Shown one piece after another: positions 33,379-41,213 of a DNA stretch of 64,000 nucleotides. The position numbers and the translations under genes were made by a program. The notes beneath the pieces are model-generated. The model worked only from the letters and a program-made list of their open reading frames with translations, was not told where the DNA came from and ran no database searches. Source of the stretch: Microbacterium allomyrinae (GTDB taxonomy: Bacteria > Actinomycetota > Actinomycetes > Actinomycetales > Microbacteriaceae); the NCBI RefSeq assembly GCF_020682705.1, contig NZ_JAGTTN010000002.1, forward strand, positions 248,001 through 312,000. Reading direction: 5' to 3'. Numbering within the stretch: the stretch's first letter is position 1; the number at the start of each line of letters is the position of its first letter.

Positions 33379-33849
33379 CTATGGAGTCCGCGGCCACTCG
33401 CGCTGCAGGCGAGCCTCGATGGCCTTGTTGAATCGCTCCAGGAGGTCGGCGAAGGTGCCGCGATCGTGCGGGGACCAGTCCGTGATCACGGCGGCGAGCG
33501 CCGCCTTGCTCGCCTCGCGCTCCTCTGCGAGCACATGGTCGCCCTCGGCGGTGGGGCGGAACTTTCGCGCCATCCCGCCGTCGGGATCTGCGATGCGCTC
33601 GGCGTAGCCGTCGCGCAGGAGCGCCGCTGTCTGCCGATTCAGTGTTGATGCGTCCAGGCCGGTCACAGCCCCGAGTTCCGCGATGCTGGCTGGGCCACCC
33701 TCGTGAAGAACGGCCAACAGCGTGTACGCGCTCTGATCGATGAGCCCTCCACGACGTCTGCTGCGACCGGGAAGGCCGGAGAGGTGGCGGCCGAGGATCA
33801 GCGCCTCGTACTCGATGGTGGCGATCGGATCCACTGACATGCCTGTCAT
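33379..33849 (-). CDS. MarR-family transcriptional regulator
   Basis: The 156-residue winged-helix protein has AYTLLAVLHEGGPASIAELGAVTGLDASTLNRQTAALLRDGYAERIADPDGG covering the recognition helix and wing, plus dimerisation helices at both ends. It is divergent from a drug-efflux-type MFS gene 46 bases away, with a palindromic AT-rich site between, so it very likely represses that gene and itself. ATG 33849 is taken as the start; ATG 33840 is an equally possible alternative. The C-terminal helix ends EARLQREWPRTP. Confidence 0.9.
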   Translation of the reverse strand: MTGMSVDPIATIEYEALILGRHLSGLPGRSRRRGGLIDQSAYTLLAVLHEGGPASIAELGAVTGLDASTLNRQTAALLRDGYAERIADPDGGMARKFRPTAEGDHVLAEEREASKAALAAVITDWSPHDRGTFADLLERFNKAIEARLQREWPRTP

Positions 33850-33861
33850 GCTCGCACAAAG

Positions 33862-33894
33862 TATGCAATACACATAGTGTGTGTAACATGCATA
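33862..33894. promoter_or_regulatory. Probable MarR operator / divergent promoter
   Basis: TATGCA (33862-33867) and TGCATA (33889-33894) are outer inverted arms; inside lie ACAC and GTGT arms around TAG. The stretch is AT-rich against a GC-rich background and separates marR from the MFS start at 33896. Confidence 0.6.
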
Positions 33895-33895
33895 A

Positions 33896-35380
33896 GTGAC
33901 GTTGATCGAGAGACAGCAAGAGCCCGTACTGACAGACACGCTCGAACCGGGAACCAGATCGAGTGTGGTGGTGGCGACCCTGGCGGCAGCCGGGATCGTG
34001 GTGTCGCTCGCGCAGACTCTGGTGGTTCCGATCATCGGTTCGCTGCCTCAGATCTTCCAGACGGATGCATCGAATACGGCATGGGTCATCACGGTGACGC
34101 TGCTCGCCGGCGCGGTGTCCACGCCGGTCGTGGGGCGACTTGCCGACATGTACGGCAAGAAGCGGATGCTGCTCATCGCGATCATCCCGTTCATCGTGGG
34201 GTCGGTACTGTGTGCGCTGTCTGCGGATATCGTGACGATGATCGTCGGTCGCGGAATGCAGGGACTGGCGACCGGCATGATTCCGCTGGGAATCTCCCTG
34301 CTGCACGACGTGCTGCCGAAGGACAAAGCCGGTGGAGCGATCGCGCTGATGAGCTCGTCGATGGGGATCGGCGGTGCTCTGGGCCTGCCGATCGCCGCGG
34401 CGGTCGCCGAGTTCGCCGACTGGCGTGTGCTGTTCTGGGGGACGGCGGGGGCGGCAGCGCTGGTGGCCCTCGCCATCTGGCGCGCGATCCCGGTCCGTGA
34501 ACCGAAGGGGCAAGCGCACGGGTTCGACTACGTCGGGGCTTTCGGGCTCGCGTCAGGTCTTATCGCGCTGATGCTGGCCATCTCGAAGGGGGCCGAGTGG
34601 GGCTGGGGAAGTGCTCTGACCATCGGGTGCTTCGTCACGGCGGCGGTCGTCCTCGGGCTCTGGGGGTGGTACGAGCTACGCCGTCGCGCACCGCTCGTCG
34701 ATCTGCGCACGACCACGAAGCCTGTCATCCTGCTCACCAACATCGCTTCGATCCTGGTCGGATTCGCCATGTATGCGATGAATCTCATCGTTCCTCAGGT
34801 GATGCAGCTGCCTGTGGAGATCGGCTACGGTCTGGGCCAGTCGATGTTCCAGATGGGCCTGTGGGCCGCCCCGATGGGAATCGGAATGATGGCCGTATCG
34901 AACCTCGGCGCCCGAATCAGCCGCGTGCGTGGTGCGAAGGTGACGCTGACGCTGGCGGGGATCGTGATCGCCGTCGGGTACGGCGTGACTGCGGTCGTCC
35001 TCGCGACGATCGGGAGCCGTGCGCCGGGACCCGCAGACGATGCAGTCGTGCTGTGGACGCTGATCCTGCTCACGGTCGGCACCACGGTCGTCGGGTGCGG
35101 CGTCGGATTCGCGTTCGGCGCCATGCCGGCGCTCATCATGAGTGCCGCGCCCGCGAACGAGAAGGCAGCCGCGAACGGATTCAACTCGCTCATGCGATCG
35201 CTGGGCACCACGGCTTCGGCGGCGATCGTCGGCGCGGTGCTCGGATCCATGGTTCACCGCGTCGGCGAGTACATCTTCCCGACGCAGGGCGCCTTCATTC
35301 TGTCGCTCGTCATCGGATGCATCGCTGCGCTCGTCGCATCGGTTATCGCATCGACGATCCCGGGCAATGTCAAGAGGTAG
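33896..35380 (+). CDS. MFS multidrug-type transporter (DHA2, 14-span)
   Basis: The 494-residue protein has 14 hydrophobic segments and DHA2 features: motif A-like GRLADMYGKKRML, motif C-like GIGGALGLPIAAAVAE, and an interdomain pair of extra spans. Drug/proton antiport is the family function. It is divergent from marR and its GTG lies at the edge of the putative operator, giving a very short or absent leader. It is followed by a hairpin at 35467 rather than another gene, so it is monocistronic. The actual drug is unknown. Confidence 0.92.
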   Translation: MTLIERQQEPVLTDTLEPGTRSSVVVATLAAAGIVVSLAQTLVVPIIGSLPQIFQTDASNTAWVITVTLLAGAVSTPVVGRLADMYGKKRMLLIAIIPFIVGSVLCALSADIVTMIVGRGMQGLATGMIPLGISLLHDVLPKDKAGGAIALMSSSMGIGGALGLPIAAAVAEFADWRVLFWGTAGAAALVALAIWRAIPVREPKGQAHGFDYVGAFGLASGLIALMLAISKGAEWGWGSALTIGCFVTAAVVLGLWGWYELRRRAPLVDLRTTTKPVILLTNIASILVGFAMYAMNLIVPQVMQLPVEIGYGLGQSMFQMGLWAAPMGIGMMAVSNLGARISRVRGAKVTLTLAGIVIAVGYGVTAVVLATIGSRAPGPADDAVVLWTLILLTVGTTVVGCGVGFAFGAMPALIMSAAPANEKAAANGFNSLMRSLGTTASAAIVGAVLGSMVHRVGEYIFPTQGAFILSLVIGCIAALVASVIASTIPGNVKR

Positions 35381-35466
35381 CGGCGCACTGAGGTCTCATC
35401 GGGACGGAGAATATTCGCTGATAATGCACATTATGTCAGTTCGAGCATCCGACGTCATGATCAGCC

Positions 35467-35502
35467 GGGTGGGACGACGCCCTCCTCGGCGCCGTCCCAC
35501 CC
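35467..35502. terminator. Bidirectional terminator between MFS and DUF6458 genes
   Basis: GGGTGGGACG-CGCC pairs with GGCG-CGTCCCACCC with one mismatch, 15 positions, loop CTCCTC. Both flanking genes point toward it. Confidence 0.7.
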
Positions 35503-35513
35503 GCGCCGTCAGG

Positions 35514-35777
35514 TCAGAGGCCGGTCGTGTCGTCGGTCGCGCTCGTGCTGTGACGCGTCACGCGTTCGCTCGCATTCGGGTCGACGGCGGTACGGGTCAC
35601 CGTCTCGGACCGCCGGCGGCGTGCGAGCAGCACGATCCCGAGCACGAAGACGACCGCGCCGGCCGCCATCAGGATGTAGCCGACCAGATCGAGGTTCACC
35701 CATTCCACCTCCACGTTCACGGCGAACGCGAGGATGGCGCCAAGAGCGAAGAGGGCGATGCCTGCACCGATACTCAT
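35514..35777 (-). CDS. Small two-span membrane protein (DUF6458-like)
   Basis: The 87-residue protein starts MSIGAGIALFALGAILAFAV, a first membrane span, has VEWVNLDLVGYILMAAGAVVFVLGIVLLA as the second, and a basic RRRR stop-transfer followed by a polar, Thr/Ser-rich tail. This pattern (short periplasmic loop with VxWxxxxxVG) is common in actinobacteria; no function is known. ATG 35777 with AAGGAAA upstream is chosen; the frame stays open to a GTG at 35846, which adds a charged, non-hydrophobic extension that would spoil the topology. Confidence 0.8.
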   Translation of the reverse strand: MSIGAGIALFALGAILAFAVNVEVEWVNLDLVGYILMAAGAVVFVLGIVLLARRRRSETVTRTAVDPNASERVTRHSTSATDDTTGL

Positions 35778-35909
35778 GTGCGGTTTCCTTTCCGGGGCGC
35801 GGGCGCGGGCCCTCCCCTGTTCCGGGAAGTGTTCTCCCTCCGTCACACTCCCCCGTCTTCGCCTCGATTCCCAGGGGGTTGACAGACGCGCGCCGTCGAC
35901 GCTTCGGGG

Positions 35910-36425
35910 CTACTCGCCGCAGTTCGCCAGATCCGTCTCGGCGAGCGGCTTGCCGTCGGGAATGACGTACGTGACCCACAGGACGACATCCGTATCGCCC
36001 TCGTTGCGCCCTTCGTGCGGATACGACGCTCCCTCGATGATCGAGTCGCCGGCCTTGTAGACGTGGACACCGCCGGGATGCGTCTCGGCGTAATGCGTGA
36101 GCTCGCCCTCCTTGACGACTGCGATGAGCTGGCCGTAGTGGCAGTGCTCGCCCGTCCCTGCTCCCGGCTCGATCGTGATCTCGCGGAAGGTCACGTCGAC
36201 GCCGTCAGGGCCGCCGTCGACCAGCACCTCTACGGGTTCGACCTGCTCCCCCGACGCCAGGTCGACGGCTCGCACGGGTGCCTCGGGTGTGGCTGAGGCC
36301 GAGGGCGAGGCGACGGCCGGCTCTGCGGCAGGCGCCGTGGCGCTGCACGCCGAAGCGATGAGCGTCGCGAGAAGGATGACGATGACGGATGCCGTCCGTC
36401 GCGGACGGCTTCTGACGTGCTGCAC
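35910..36425 (-). CDS. Cupin-domain lipoprotein
   Basis: The 171-residue protein has an N-terminal basic stretch, a hydrophobic signal (SVIVILLATLIASAC; lipidated Cys about residue 27, with a somewhat weak -3 Ala), a Ser/Pro/Ala linker and a cupin barrel (residues about 60-160). The barrel motifs GAGTGEHCHYGQLIAVVKEGEL and GDSIIEGASYPHEGRNEGDTD provide His/Glu metal ligands. It is probably an exported metal-binding protein of unknown activity. GTG 36425 with GGGGG upstream is chosen as start. It is divergent from the GNAT gene. Confidence 0.83.
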   Translation of the reverse strand: MQHVRSRPRRTASVIVILLATLIASACSATAPAAEPAVASPSASATPEAPVRAVDLASGEQVEPVEVLVDGGPDGVDVTFREITIEPGAGTGEHCHYGQLIAVVKEGELTHYAETHPGGVHVYKAGDSIIEGASYPHEGRNEGDTDVVLWVTYVIPDGKPLAETDLANCGE

Positions 36426-36542
36426 AGCTACCCCCAGGCGGCACCGATCTCGTTGACCTCGCTTGCGTGCCTTACTGGACCATAGCGTGGAAGCTGCATC
36501 CCGTTCATGGAACGCCGGGCCGGTCTCTGACAGACTTCCCGG

Positions 36543-37226
36543 ATGCCTTCCACTGAGGTTCTCGCGCGGCTCTGGCCGGCGTCGGGCGTTCGCGTGCGCG
36601 CCGGAGATCTCGAGCTGCGCTGGATCGACGATGAGCTGCTCGTCGAGCTCGCGGCCCTTGCGGGGCGCGGCATCCACGCTCCCGATGCGATGCCGTTCGA
36701 GCATCCGTGGACGCGAGGCGAGCCCGATGAGGTCGCCCGCAACGTCCTGACGTACCAGTGGGATGTGCGCCCGAGGGTCTCCCCCGACCGGTTCGCCGTC
36801 GAGCTCGCGGTCCTCCACCACGGGGTCCCCGTCGGCGTCCAGGGGCTGACCGCGAACGATTGGCCGGTGCTGCGACGCGTGCAGACCGGCTCGTGGCTGG
36901 GGATGGCGCATCAGGGTCGCGGGATCGGCTCGCGAATGCGCGTCCTCGCGCTCCACCTGGCGTTCGAAGGTCTCGGCGCGCGCGAGGCGACCTCCGGGGC
37001 GTTCGCCGACAACCCGGCGTCGAATGCCGTGTCGCGGCGGGTGGGCTATGAGTCCGACGGCGCTTTCATGGTCGCGCGGGAGGGCGTAGCGGTCTCGCAC
37101 AACCGATACACGATGTCGCAGCAGCGCTGGGTGGAGCTCCGTGCCCCGCACCGCGCACTGCTGGGCGCGCCTGTGGAGCTGCGGGGCGTCGACGCGTTCC
37201 GGCGGCAGCTGGACCAGACCGCCTGA
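36543..37226 (+). CDS. GNAT-family N-acetyltransferase
   Basis: The 227-residue protein has the acetyl-CoA pocket motif TGSWLGMAHQGRGIGSRMRV (Q/RxxGxG/A) and the downstream GAREATSGAFADNPASNAVSRRVGYE segment typical of RimJ/RimL-like acetyltransferases. The N-terminal half binds substrate, which may be a protein N-terminus or small molecule. A CAGACT box lies 6 bases before ATG 36543. It ends before a GGATGCC/GGCATCC hairpin. Confidence 0.9.
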   Translation: MPSTEVLARLWPASGVRVRAGDLELRWIDDELLVELAALAGRGIHAPDAMPFEHPWTRGEPDEVARNVLTYQWDVRPRVSPDRFAVELAVLHHGVPVGVQGLTANDWPVLRRVQTGSWLGMAHQGRGIGSRMRVLALHLAFEGLGAREATSGAFADNPASNAVSRRVGYESDGAFMVAREGVAVSHNRYTMSQQRWVELRAPHRALLGAPVELRGVDAFRRQLDQTA

Positions 37227-37248
37227 TCCGCCGCTGCGGACGATCAGC

Positions 37249-37279
37249 AAGCGGATGCCGCGGGTCGAGGCATCCGCTT
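37249..37279 (+). terminator. Terminator-like hairpin built from the GGATGCC octamer
   Basis: AAGCGGATGCC (37249-37259) pairs perfectly with GGCATCCGCTT (37269-37279), loop 9 bases, after the GNAT gene. It shares its stem core with hairpins at 50311 and 51120. Confidence 0.65.
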
Positions 37280-37335
37280 CCCACCAGTGGGTCTGCCGCG
37301 CGGGGGGCCGCTCCGCGGTGGGTACTGTGGATAGT

Positions 37336-38676
37336 GTGCAGCGCGTGTCCGGATCCCCCGTGACCGGGCCGGGAGCCCGCGCGTGGCTCATCTGGGGCGT
37401 CGGCGTCGCCGCTTACGTGCTCGCCATCACCAACCGCTCCTCGCTGAGCGCGGTCGGAGTCGACGCCGCCGACCGGTTCGATGCGGATGCCGCCACTCTG
37501 TCGATGTTCGCCGTCGTGCAGTTGGCGGTGTACGGCGGCATGCAGATTCCGATCGGCGTGCTGCTGGATCGCTTCGGCGCCCGGCCCATCATGACGATCG
37601 GCATGCTGCTGATGGCGGCGGGCCAGCTGACGATGGCCATCTCCCCCAGTGTCGGCGTCGCGCTCATCGCACGCATGCTTCTCGGAGCAGGCGATGCGGC
37701 GATCTTCCCCGGCGTGCTGCGCCTCGTCGCCACCTGGTTCCCCGCCCAGCGCGGCCCGCTCATGGTGCAGTTCACCGGCATCATCGGGCAATCGGGGCAG
37801 CTGCTCGCTCTTATTCCGCTGGCTGCGCTGCTGCACTCCACGTCCTGGACCATCACGTTCGGAAGCATCGCCGGTCTCGGCGTGCTCTTCGCGATCCTGG
37901 TCGCGCTCCTCATTCGCAATCATCCGCCAGACCGTGACGACGACGTGTCGGTCGACACCGGCACCGGCGCGATCCGCGTCGTCACCTCGGCGGTCGACAC
38001 CGGCGTGGGCATCCGTGCTGCCTGGGCGCACCCCGGCACGCGTCTGGCGTTCTGGTCGCACTTCACGACACCCTTCGCCGGGACCGCGTTCGTGCTGCTG
38101 TGGGGAATGCCGTTCCTCACCGCGGGAGAGGGGCGCACGGTGGCCGAGGCGGCCACCATCATGTCGACGTACGTCATCGTCGGCATGGTGCTCGGACCGA
38201 TCATGGGCGGGATCTCCCAGCGCATCCCGCACCTGCGATCGCGGGCTCTGGTGCTTCCGGCCGTGGCAGTGCAGGTCGTCGCATGGCTCGCCGTCATCGC
38301 GTATCCGGGACCGGCGCCGCTCTGGCTGCTGTTCGCCCTCGCTTTCGCGCTCGCGATGGGCGGTCCCGCGTCGATGATCGCCTTCGACCACGCGCGCACG
38401 CACAACCCATCGCATCGCCTGAGCACGGCGACCGGCGTGACCAATGCCGGCGGGTTCCTCGCCGCACTGATCGCGATCCTGATGATCGGGCTCGCTCTCG
38501 ACCTCCAGGGTGCCGGCACACCCGAGACCTACACGCTCGACGCCTTCCGGATCGCGTTCCTCACCCAGCTTCCGCTGTGGCTCCTGGGCAGCGCCTTCAT
38601 CATCGTCGAACGCAGGCGCACCCGGGTCCGGCTCGGGATCGATCCGCCGCGGGCGCCGCGTCGCCCCCGATCCTGA
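37336..38676 (+). CDS. MFS transporter (CynX/NarK-like)
   Basis: The 446-residue protein has 12 hydrophobic spans, motif A GVLLDRFGARPIMTIG, and the conserved GAGDAAIFPGVLRLVATWFP segment of this MFS group. A long polar middle loop separates the halves. The substrate could be cyanate, nitrate or another small anion; the PsuG gene 94 bases downstream on the same strand raises nucleoside-type substrates but does not prove them. GTG 37336 lies 7 bases after a TACTGT box; GTG 37345 is an alternative. Confidence 0.88.
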   Translation: MQRVSGSPVTGPGARAWLIWGVGVAAYVLAITNRSSLSAVGVDAADRFDADAATLSMFAVVQLAVYGGMQIPIGVLLDRFGARPIMTIGMLLMAAGQLTMAISPSVGVALIARMLLGAGDAAIFPGVLRLVATWFPAQRGPLMVQFTGIIGQSGQLLALIPLAALLHSTSWTITFGSIAGLGVLFAILVALLIRNHPPDRDDDVSVDTGTGAIRVVTSAVDTGVGIRAAWAHPGTRLAFWSHFTTPFAGTAFVLLWGMPFLTAGEGRTVAEAATIMSTYVIVGMVLGPIMGGISQRIPHLRSRALVLPAVAVQVVAWLAVIAYPGPAPLWLLFALAFALAMGGPASMIAFDHARTHNPSHRLSTATGVTNAGGFLAALIAILMIGLALDLQGAGTPETYTLDAFRIAFLTQLPLWLLGSAFIIVERRRTRVRLGIDPPRAPRRPRS

Positions 38677-38770
38677 GCCGATCCCACCTGCATCGGGCTC
38701 GCGCGCAGAGCAGGAGCCACGGCATGCGTCGTGTCGGTACTGTGGCCGTACCCGACCGAAGGATACGCCC

Positions 38771-39685
38771 GTGACCTCTGCCCTCGTCGTCGCCCCCGAA
38801 GTTCAGGATGCCCTGCGTGCGGGGCGCCCGGTACTCGCCCTGGAATCGACGATCTTCACGCACGGGCTGCCGCGTCCGCGCAATCTGCAGGTCGCACTCG
38901 ACGCCGAGGCGCTGGCGCGCGCACAAGGTGTCGTTCCCGCCACGATCGGCGTGATCGACGGCCGGCCGACGGTGGGGCTCTCACCGGATGAGATCGAGCG
39001 CCTGTCGATGACCGACGGCGTCGTCAAGGCCAGTCTGCGCGATCTGCCGATCGCCGCTGTCAAGGGTCTGAGCGCGGGCACGACGGTCGCGGCGACCGCC
39101 CACCTCGCTCACCGAGCGGGGGTGCGGGTGTTCTCCACCGGCGGGGTCGGCGGCGTCCACCGCGGTGCGTCGCAGACCTTCGACGAATCCGCGGACCTCG
39201 GCACTCTCGCCACGCTGCCGCTCGTCGTCGTGAGCGCCGGCGTGAAGTCGGTCCTCGACATCCCGCTCACGCTCGAAAGGCTCGAGACACTCGGACTAGC
39301 GGTCGTCGGCTACAAGACGACCGACTATCCCGGCTTCTACGTCGCGGACTCGGGCCTGGACATCGAGTACTCGGCGGACTCCCCCGCCGAGATCGCCGCC
39401 ATCGCCCGCACCCGCGACGCGCTCGGCATCGCCGCGACACTGCTCATCGCGAACCCTGTTCCCGCCGAGCGCGAACTCGATCCCGCGGTGCACGACGCCG
39501 TGCTCGAGCAGGCCCTCGCCGCAGCCGACGCGCAGGGCGTGAGCGGCCACGACACCACGCCCTTTCTGCTCGATTTCCTGCAGCGCGCCACGGCCGGGCG
39601 GAGCCTCGACGTCAACGTCGATGTGTACCGCGGCAACGTCGAGCTGGGTGCACGGATCGCCGCCGCCCTCGCGGGCGCTCTCTGA
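38771..39685 (+). CDS. psuG: Pseudouridine-5'-phosphate glycosidase
   Basis: The 304-residue protein is PsuG: ALESTIFTHGLPRP (catalytic Glu), GVIDGRPTVGLSPDE, DLPIAAVKGLSAGTTVAATA (catalytic Lys), FSTGGVGGVHRGA, and VVSAGVKSVLDIPLTLERLE and VVGYKTTDYPGFY are family hallmarks. It splits pseudouridine 5'-phosphate to uracil and ribose 5-phosphate in the cytoplasm. The usual kinase psuK is not adjacent in this window; the upstream neighbour is an MFS transporter. The GTG start gives the conserved N-terminus, with CCGAAGGA as possible ribosome binding site. Confidence 0.95.
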   Translation: MTSALVVAPEVQDALRAGRPVLALESTIFTHGLPRPRNLQVALDAEALARAQGVVPATIGVIDGRPTVGLSPDEIERLSMTDGVVKASLRDLPIAAVKGLSAGTTVAATAHLAHRAGVRVFSTGGVGGVHRGASQTFDESADLGTLATLPLVVVSAGVKSVLDIPLTLERLETLGLAVVGYKTTDYPGFYVADSGLDIEYSADSPAEIAAIARTRDALGIAATLLIANPVPAERELDPAVHDAVLEQALAAADAQGVSGHDTTPFLLDFLQRATAGRSLDVNVDVYRGNVELGARIAAALAGAL

Positions 39686-39718
39686 CGGGTTCGTCGATCG
39701 CTGCCGACGCTACGGGGT

Positions 39719-40165
39719 TCAGGCGCCTTGAATCGCTTCCAGCACCCGCTCGATGTCGTCGACGAAGGCGTTGTAGCCGGCGATCGTCGCCTGGACCTGC
39801 TCGTCGGTGAAGTCTGCGCGATCCTGGCGGATGGTGAGCTGCGTCCCCCCGTCCACCTCATCCAGGTCGAACAGCACAGGCAGGCCGGGATCGTCGCCCG
39901 GCTGATCTGTGAGGGTCATCGCGAGGTGCGACGGCGGCTGCACGACCCGGTACTCCCCCGACCAGTCGATCCGGTTGCCGTCAGGCAGGAGCATGACGGC
40001 GCGGAACTGGCCGCCGGGGCGCACGTCCATCGTGAGGCTCTCCTGCGGCACGTGCACCGCCGCCGTGCCGAACCACACCGCGAAGTGCTCGGGTTTGGTG
40101 ATCGCGTCGAACACCAGCTCACGCGGTGCACGCAGGGTGCGGGTGATCGTGAAGTACTCAGTCAT
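39719..40165 (-). CDS. SRPBCC/AHSA1-family protein
   Basis: The 148-residue protein has the activator-of-Hsp90/START-like pattern: ITRTLRAPRELVFDAITKPEHFAVWFG, MDVRPGGQFRAVML, GEYRVVQPPSHLAMTLTD and a C-terminal helix. It overlaps the ArsR regulator by 8 bases; the ArsR-AHSA1 pair is a frequent actinobacterial operon whose ligand is usually unknown. It is translated from ATG 40165 with AAGGAGAACG upstream. Confidence 0.9.
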   Translation of the reverse strand: MTEYFTITRTLRAPRELVFDAITKPEHFAVWFGTAAVHVPQESLTMDVRPGGQFRAVMLLPDGNRIDWSGEYRVVQPPSHLAMTLTDQPGDDPGLPVLFDLDEVDGGTQLTIRQDRADFTDEQVQATIAGYNAFVDDIERVLEAIQGA

Positions 40166-40523
40166 CGTCGTTCTCCTTGTCGGTGTCTTGCGTAGGTTCA
40201 CTGAGCTCCTGCAGGGCATGCAGGTATTGGTCGAGCGCATCGACACTGTCTTCCCAGAAGCGGGCGTAGTCGCCGATCCAGCGGGATGCCGCGGCGAGCG
40301 GTCGTGCGTCGAGTCGTGCCGGTCGATACTGGGCGTCGCGACCGCGGCTGACGAGCCCCGCCCCTTCGAGAACGCGCAGGTGCTTCGACACCGCGGCGAA
40401 CGTCATGTCGAAGGGTGCCGCCAACTCCCCCACCGTGGCTTCGCCCTCGGTGAGACGTGTGAGGATCGCCCGGCGCGTCGGGTCGGCGAGTGCCGAGAAC
40501 GTGCGGGTCAGGGAATCGGTCAT
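40158..40523 (-). CDS. ArsR-family transcriptional regulator
   Basis: The 121-residue winged-helix protein has TFSALADPTRRAILTRLTEGEATVGELAAPF and DMTFAAVSKHLRVLEGAGLVSRGRD, the recognition helix and turn of ArsR repressors. It lacks the ELCVC metal site, so it senses something other than arsenite, as ArsR proteins paired with AHSA1 genes do. The start ATG has GAGGTGATTCGC upstream. Two palindromes at 40544 and 40561 lie in its promoter and are candidate operators for autoregulation. Confidence 0.9.
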   Translation of the reverse strand: MTDSLTRTFSALADPTRRAILTRLTEGEATVGELAAPFDMTFAAVSKHLRVLEGAGLVSRGRDAQYRPARLDARPLAAASRWIGDYARFWEDSVDALDQYLHALQELSEPTQDTDKENDDD

Positions 40524-40543
40524 GCGAATCACCTCCGTATTAA

Positions 40544-40570
40544 ACTGATCAGTACAGTACCAACTAGTTG
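40544..40570. promoter_or_regulatory. Two short palindromes, candidate ArsR operators
   Basis: ACTGATCAGT (40544-40553) and CAACTAGTTG (40561-40570) lie 17 bases apart centre to centre, 21 bases upstream of the arsR start and in AT-rich sequence. Confidence 0.5.
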
Positions 40571-40624
40571 AATAGAGGTCAAGACGGCCACGCACGTGTC
40601 GGAGCCAGGCGGTACCGTGACCGC

Positions 40625-41197
40625 ATGCCCCGTGTGATCTTCTACACAGCCACCACGCTCAACGGCTTCCTCGCCGACGACCACGACTCGCTCGAATGGC
40701 TCTTCGCCGCTCCGGGAGGTGAAGGCGGCGATGACGATTTCCAGCGCTTCCTCTCCGGGATCGGCGTGCTCGTCCAGGGGTCGTCGACCTATCGCTGGGT
40801 CGTCGAGCACGAAGACCTCGTCGCGCATCCCGACAAATGGCCGGCGTACTACGGCGACCGCCCGACGTGGGTGTTCTCGAGTCGTGAGCAGCGCGCCGTG
40901 CCAGGCGCAGACATCCGCTTCGCCAGCGGCGACGTGGCGGCCGAGTGGCCGGCGATCCGCGATGCCGCGGGCGAGCGCGACGTATGGGTCGTGGGTGGTG
41001 GAGATCTGGCCGGTCAGTTCGCCGACGCCGGTCTCCTCGACGAGATCCGGGTGTCGATCGCGCCCGCGACGCTCCCGTCCGGCAAGCCCCTGCTGCCGCG
41101 TCGGATCGGCGCGGAGCGGCTCACCCTCACCGCCGTACGGAAGGCGGGCGCGTTCGCTGAGCTCACGTATGCCGTTGGCGCTCCCGCAGCCGAGTGA
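40625..41197 (+). CDS. Dihydrofolate-reductase-like (RibD C-terminal domain) protein
   Basis: The 190-residue protein has the RibD_C/DHFR fold marks: VIFYTATTLNGFLADDHDSLEWL, GVLVQGSSTYRWV, WVFSSREQRAVPGA, DVWVVGGGDLAGQFADAGLLDEIRVSIAP. It probably reduces a small substrate with NADPH, but members in this group are usually uncharacterised. A TACCGT box lies 6 bases before ATG 40625, so it is leaderless and its promoter may overlap the arsR promoter region. Confidence 0.9.
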   Translation: MPRVIFYTATTLNGFLADDHDSLEWLFAAPGGEGGDDDFQRFLSGIGVLVQGSSTYRWVVEHEDLVAHPDKWPAYYGDRPTWVFSSREQRAVPGADIRFASGDVAAEWPAIRDAAGERDVWVVGGGDLAGQFADAGLLDEIRVSIAPATLPSGKPLLPRRIGAERLTLTAVRKAGAFAELTYAVGAPAAE

Positions 41198-41213
41198 CGG
41201 CGTGCTGGGGCTG

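Noticed and set aside
35778..35846. N-terminal extension of the DUF6458-like gene to GTG 35846
   Set aside because: The added 23 residues are charged and non-hydrophobic, while ATG 35777 gives the family's usual start and has an AAGGAAA site.
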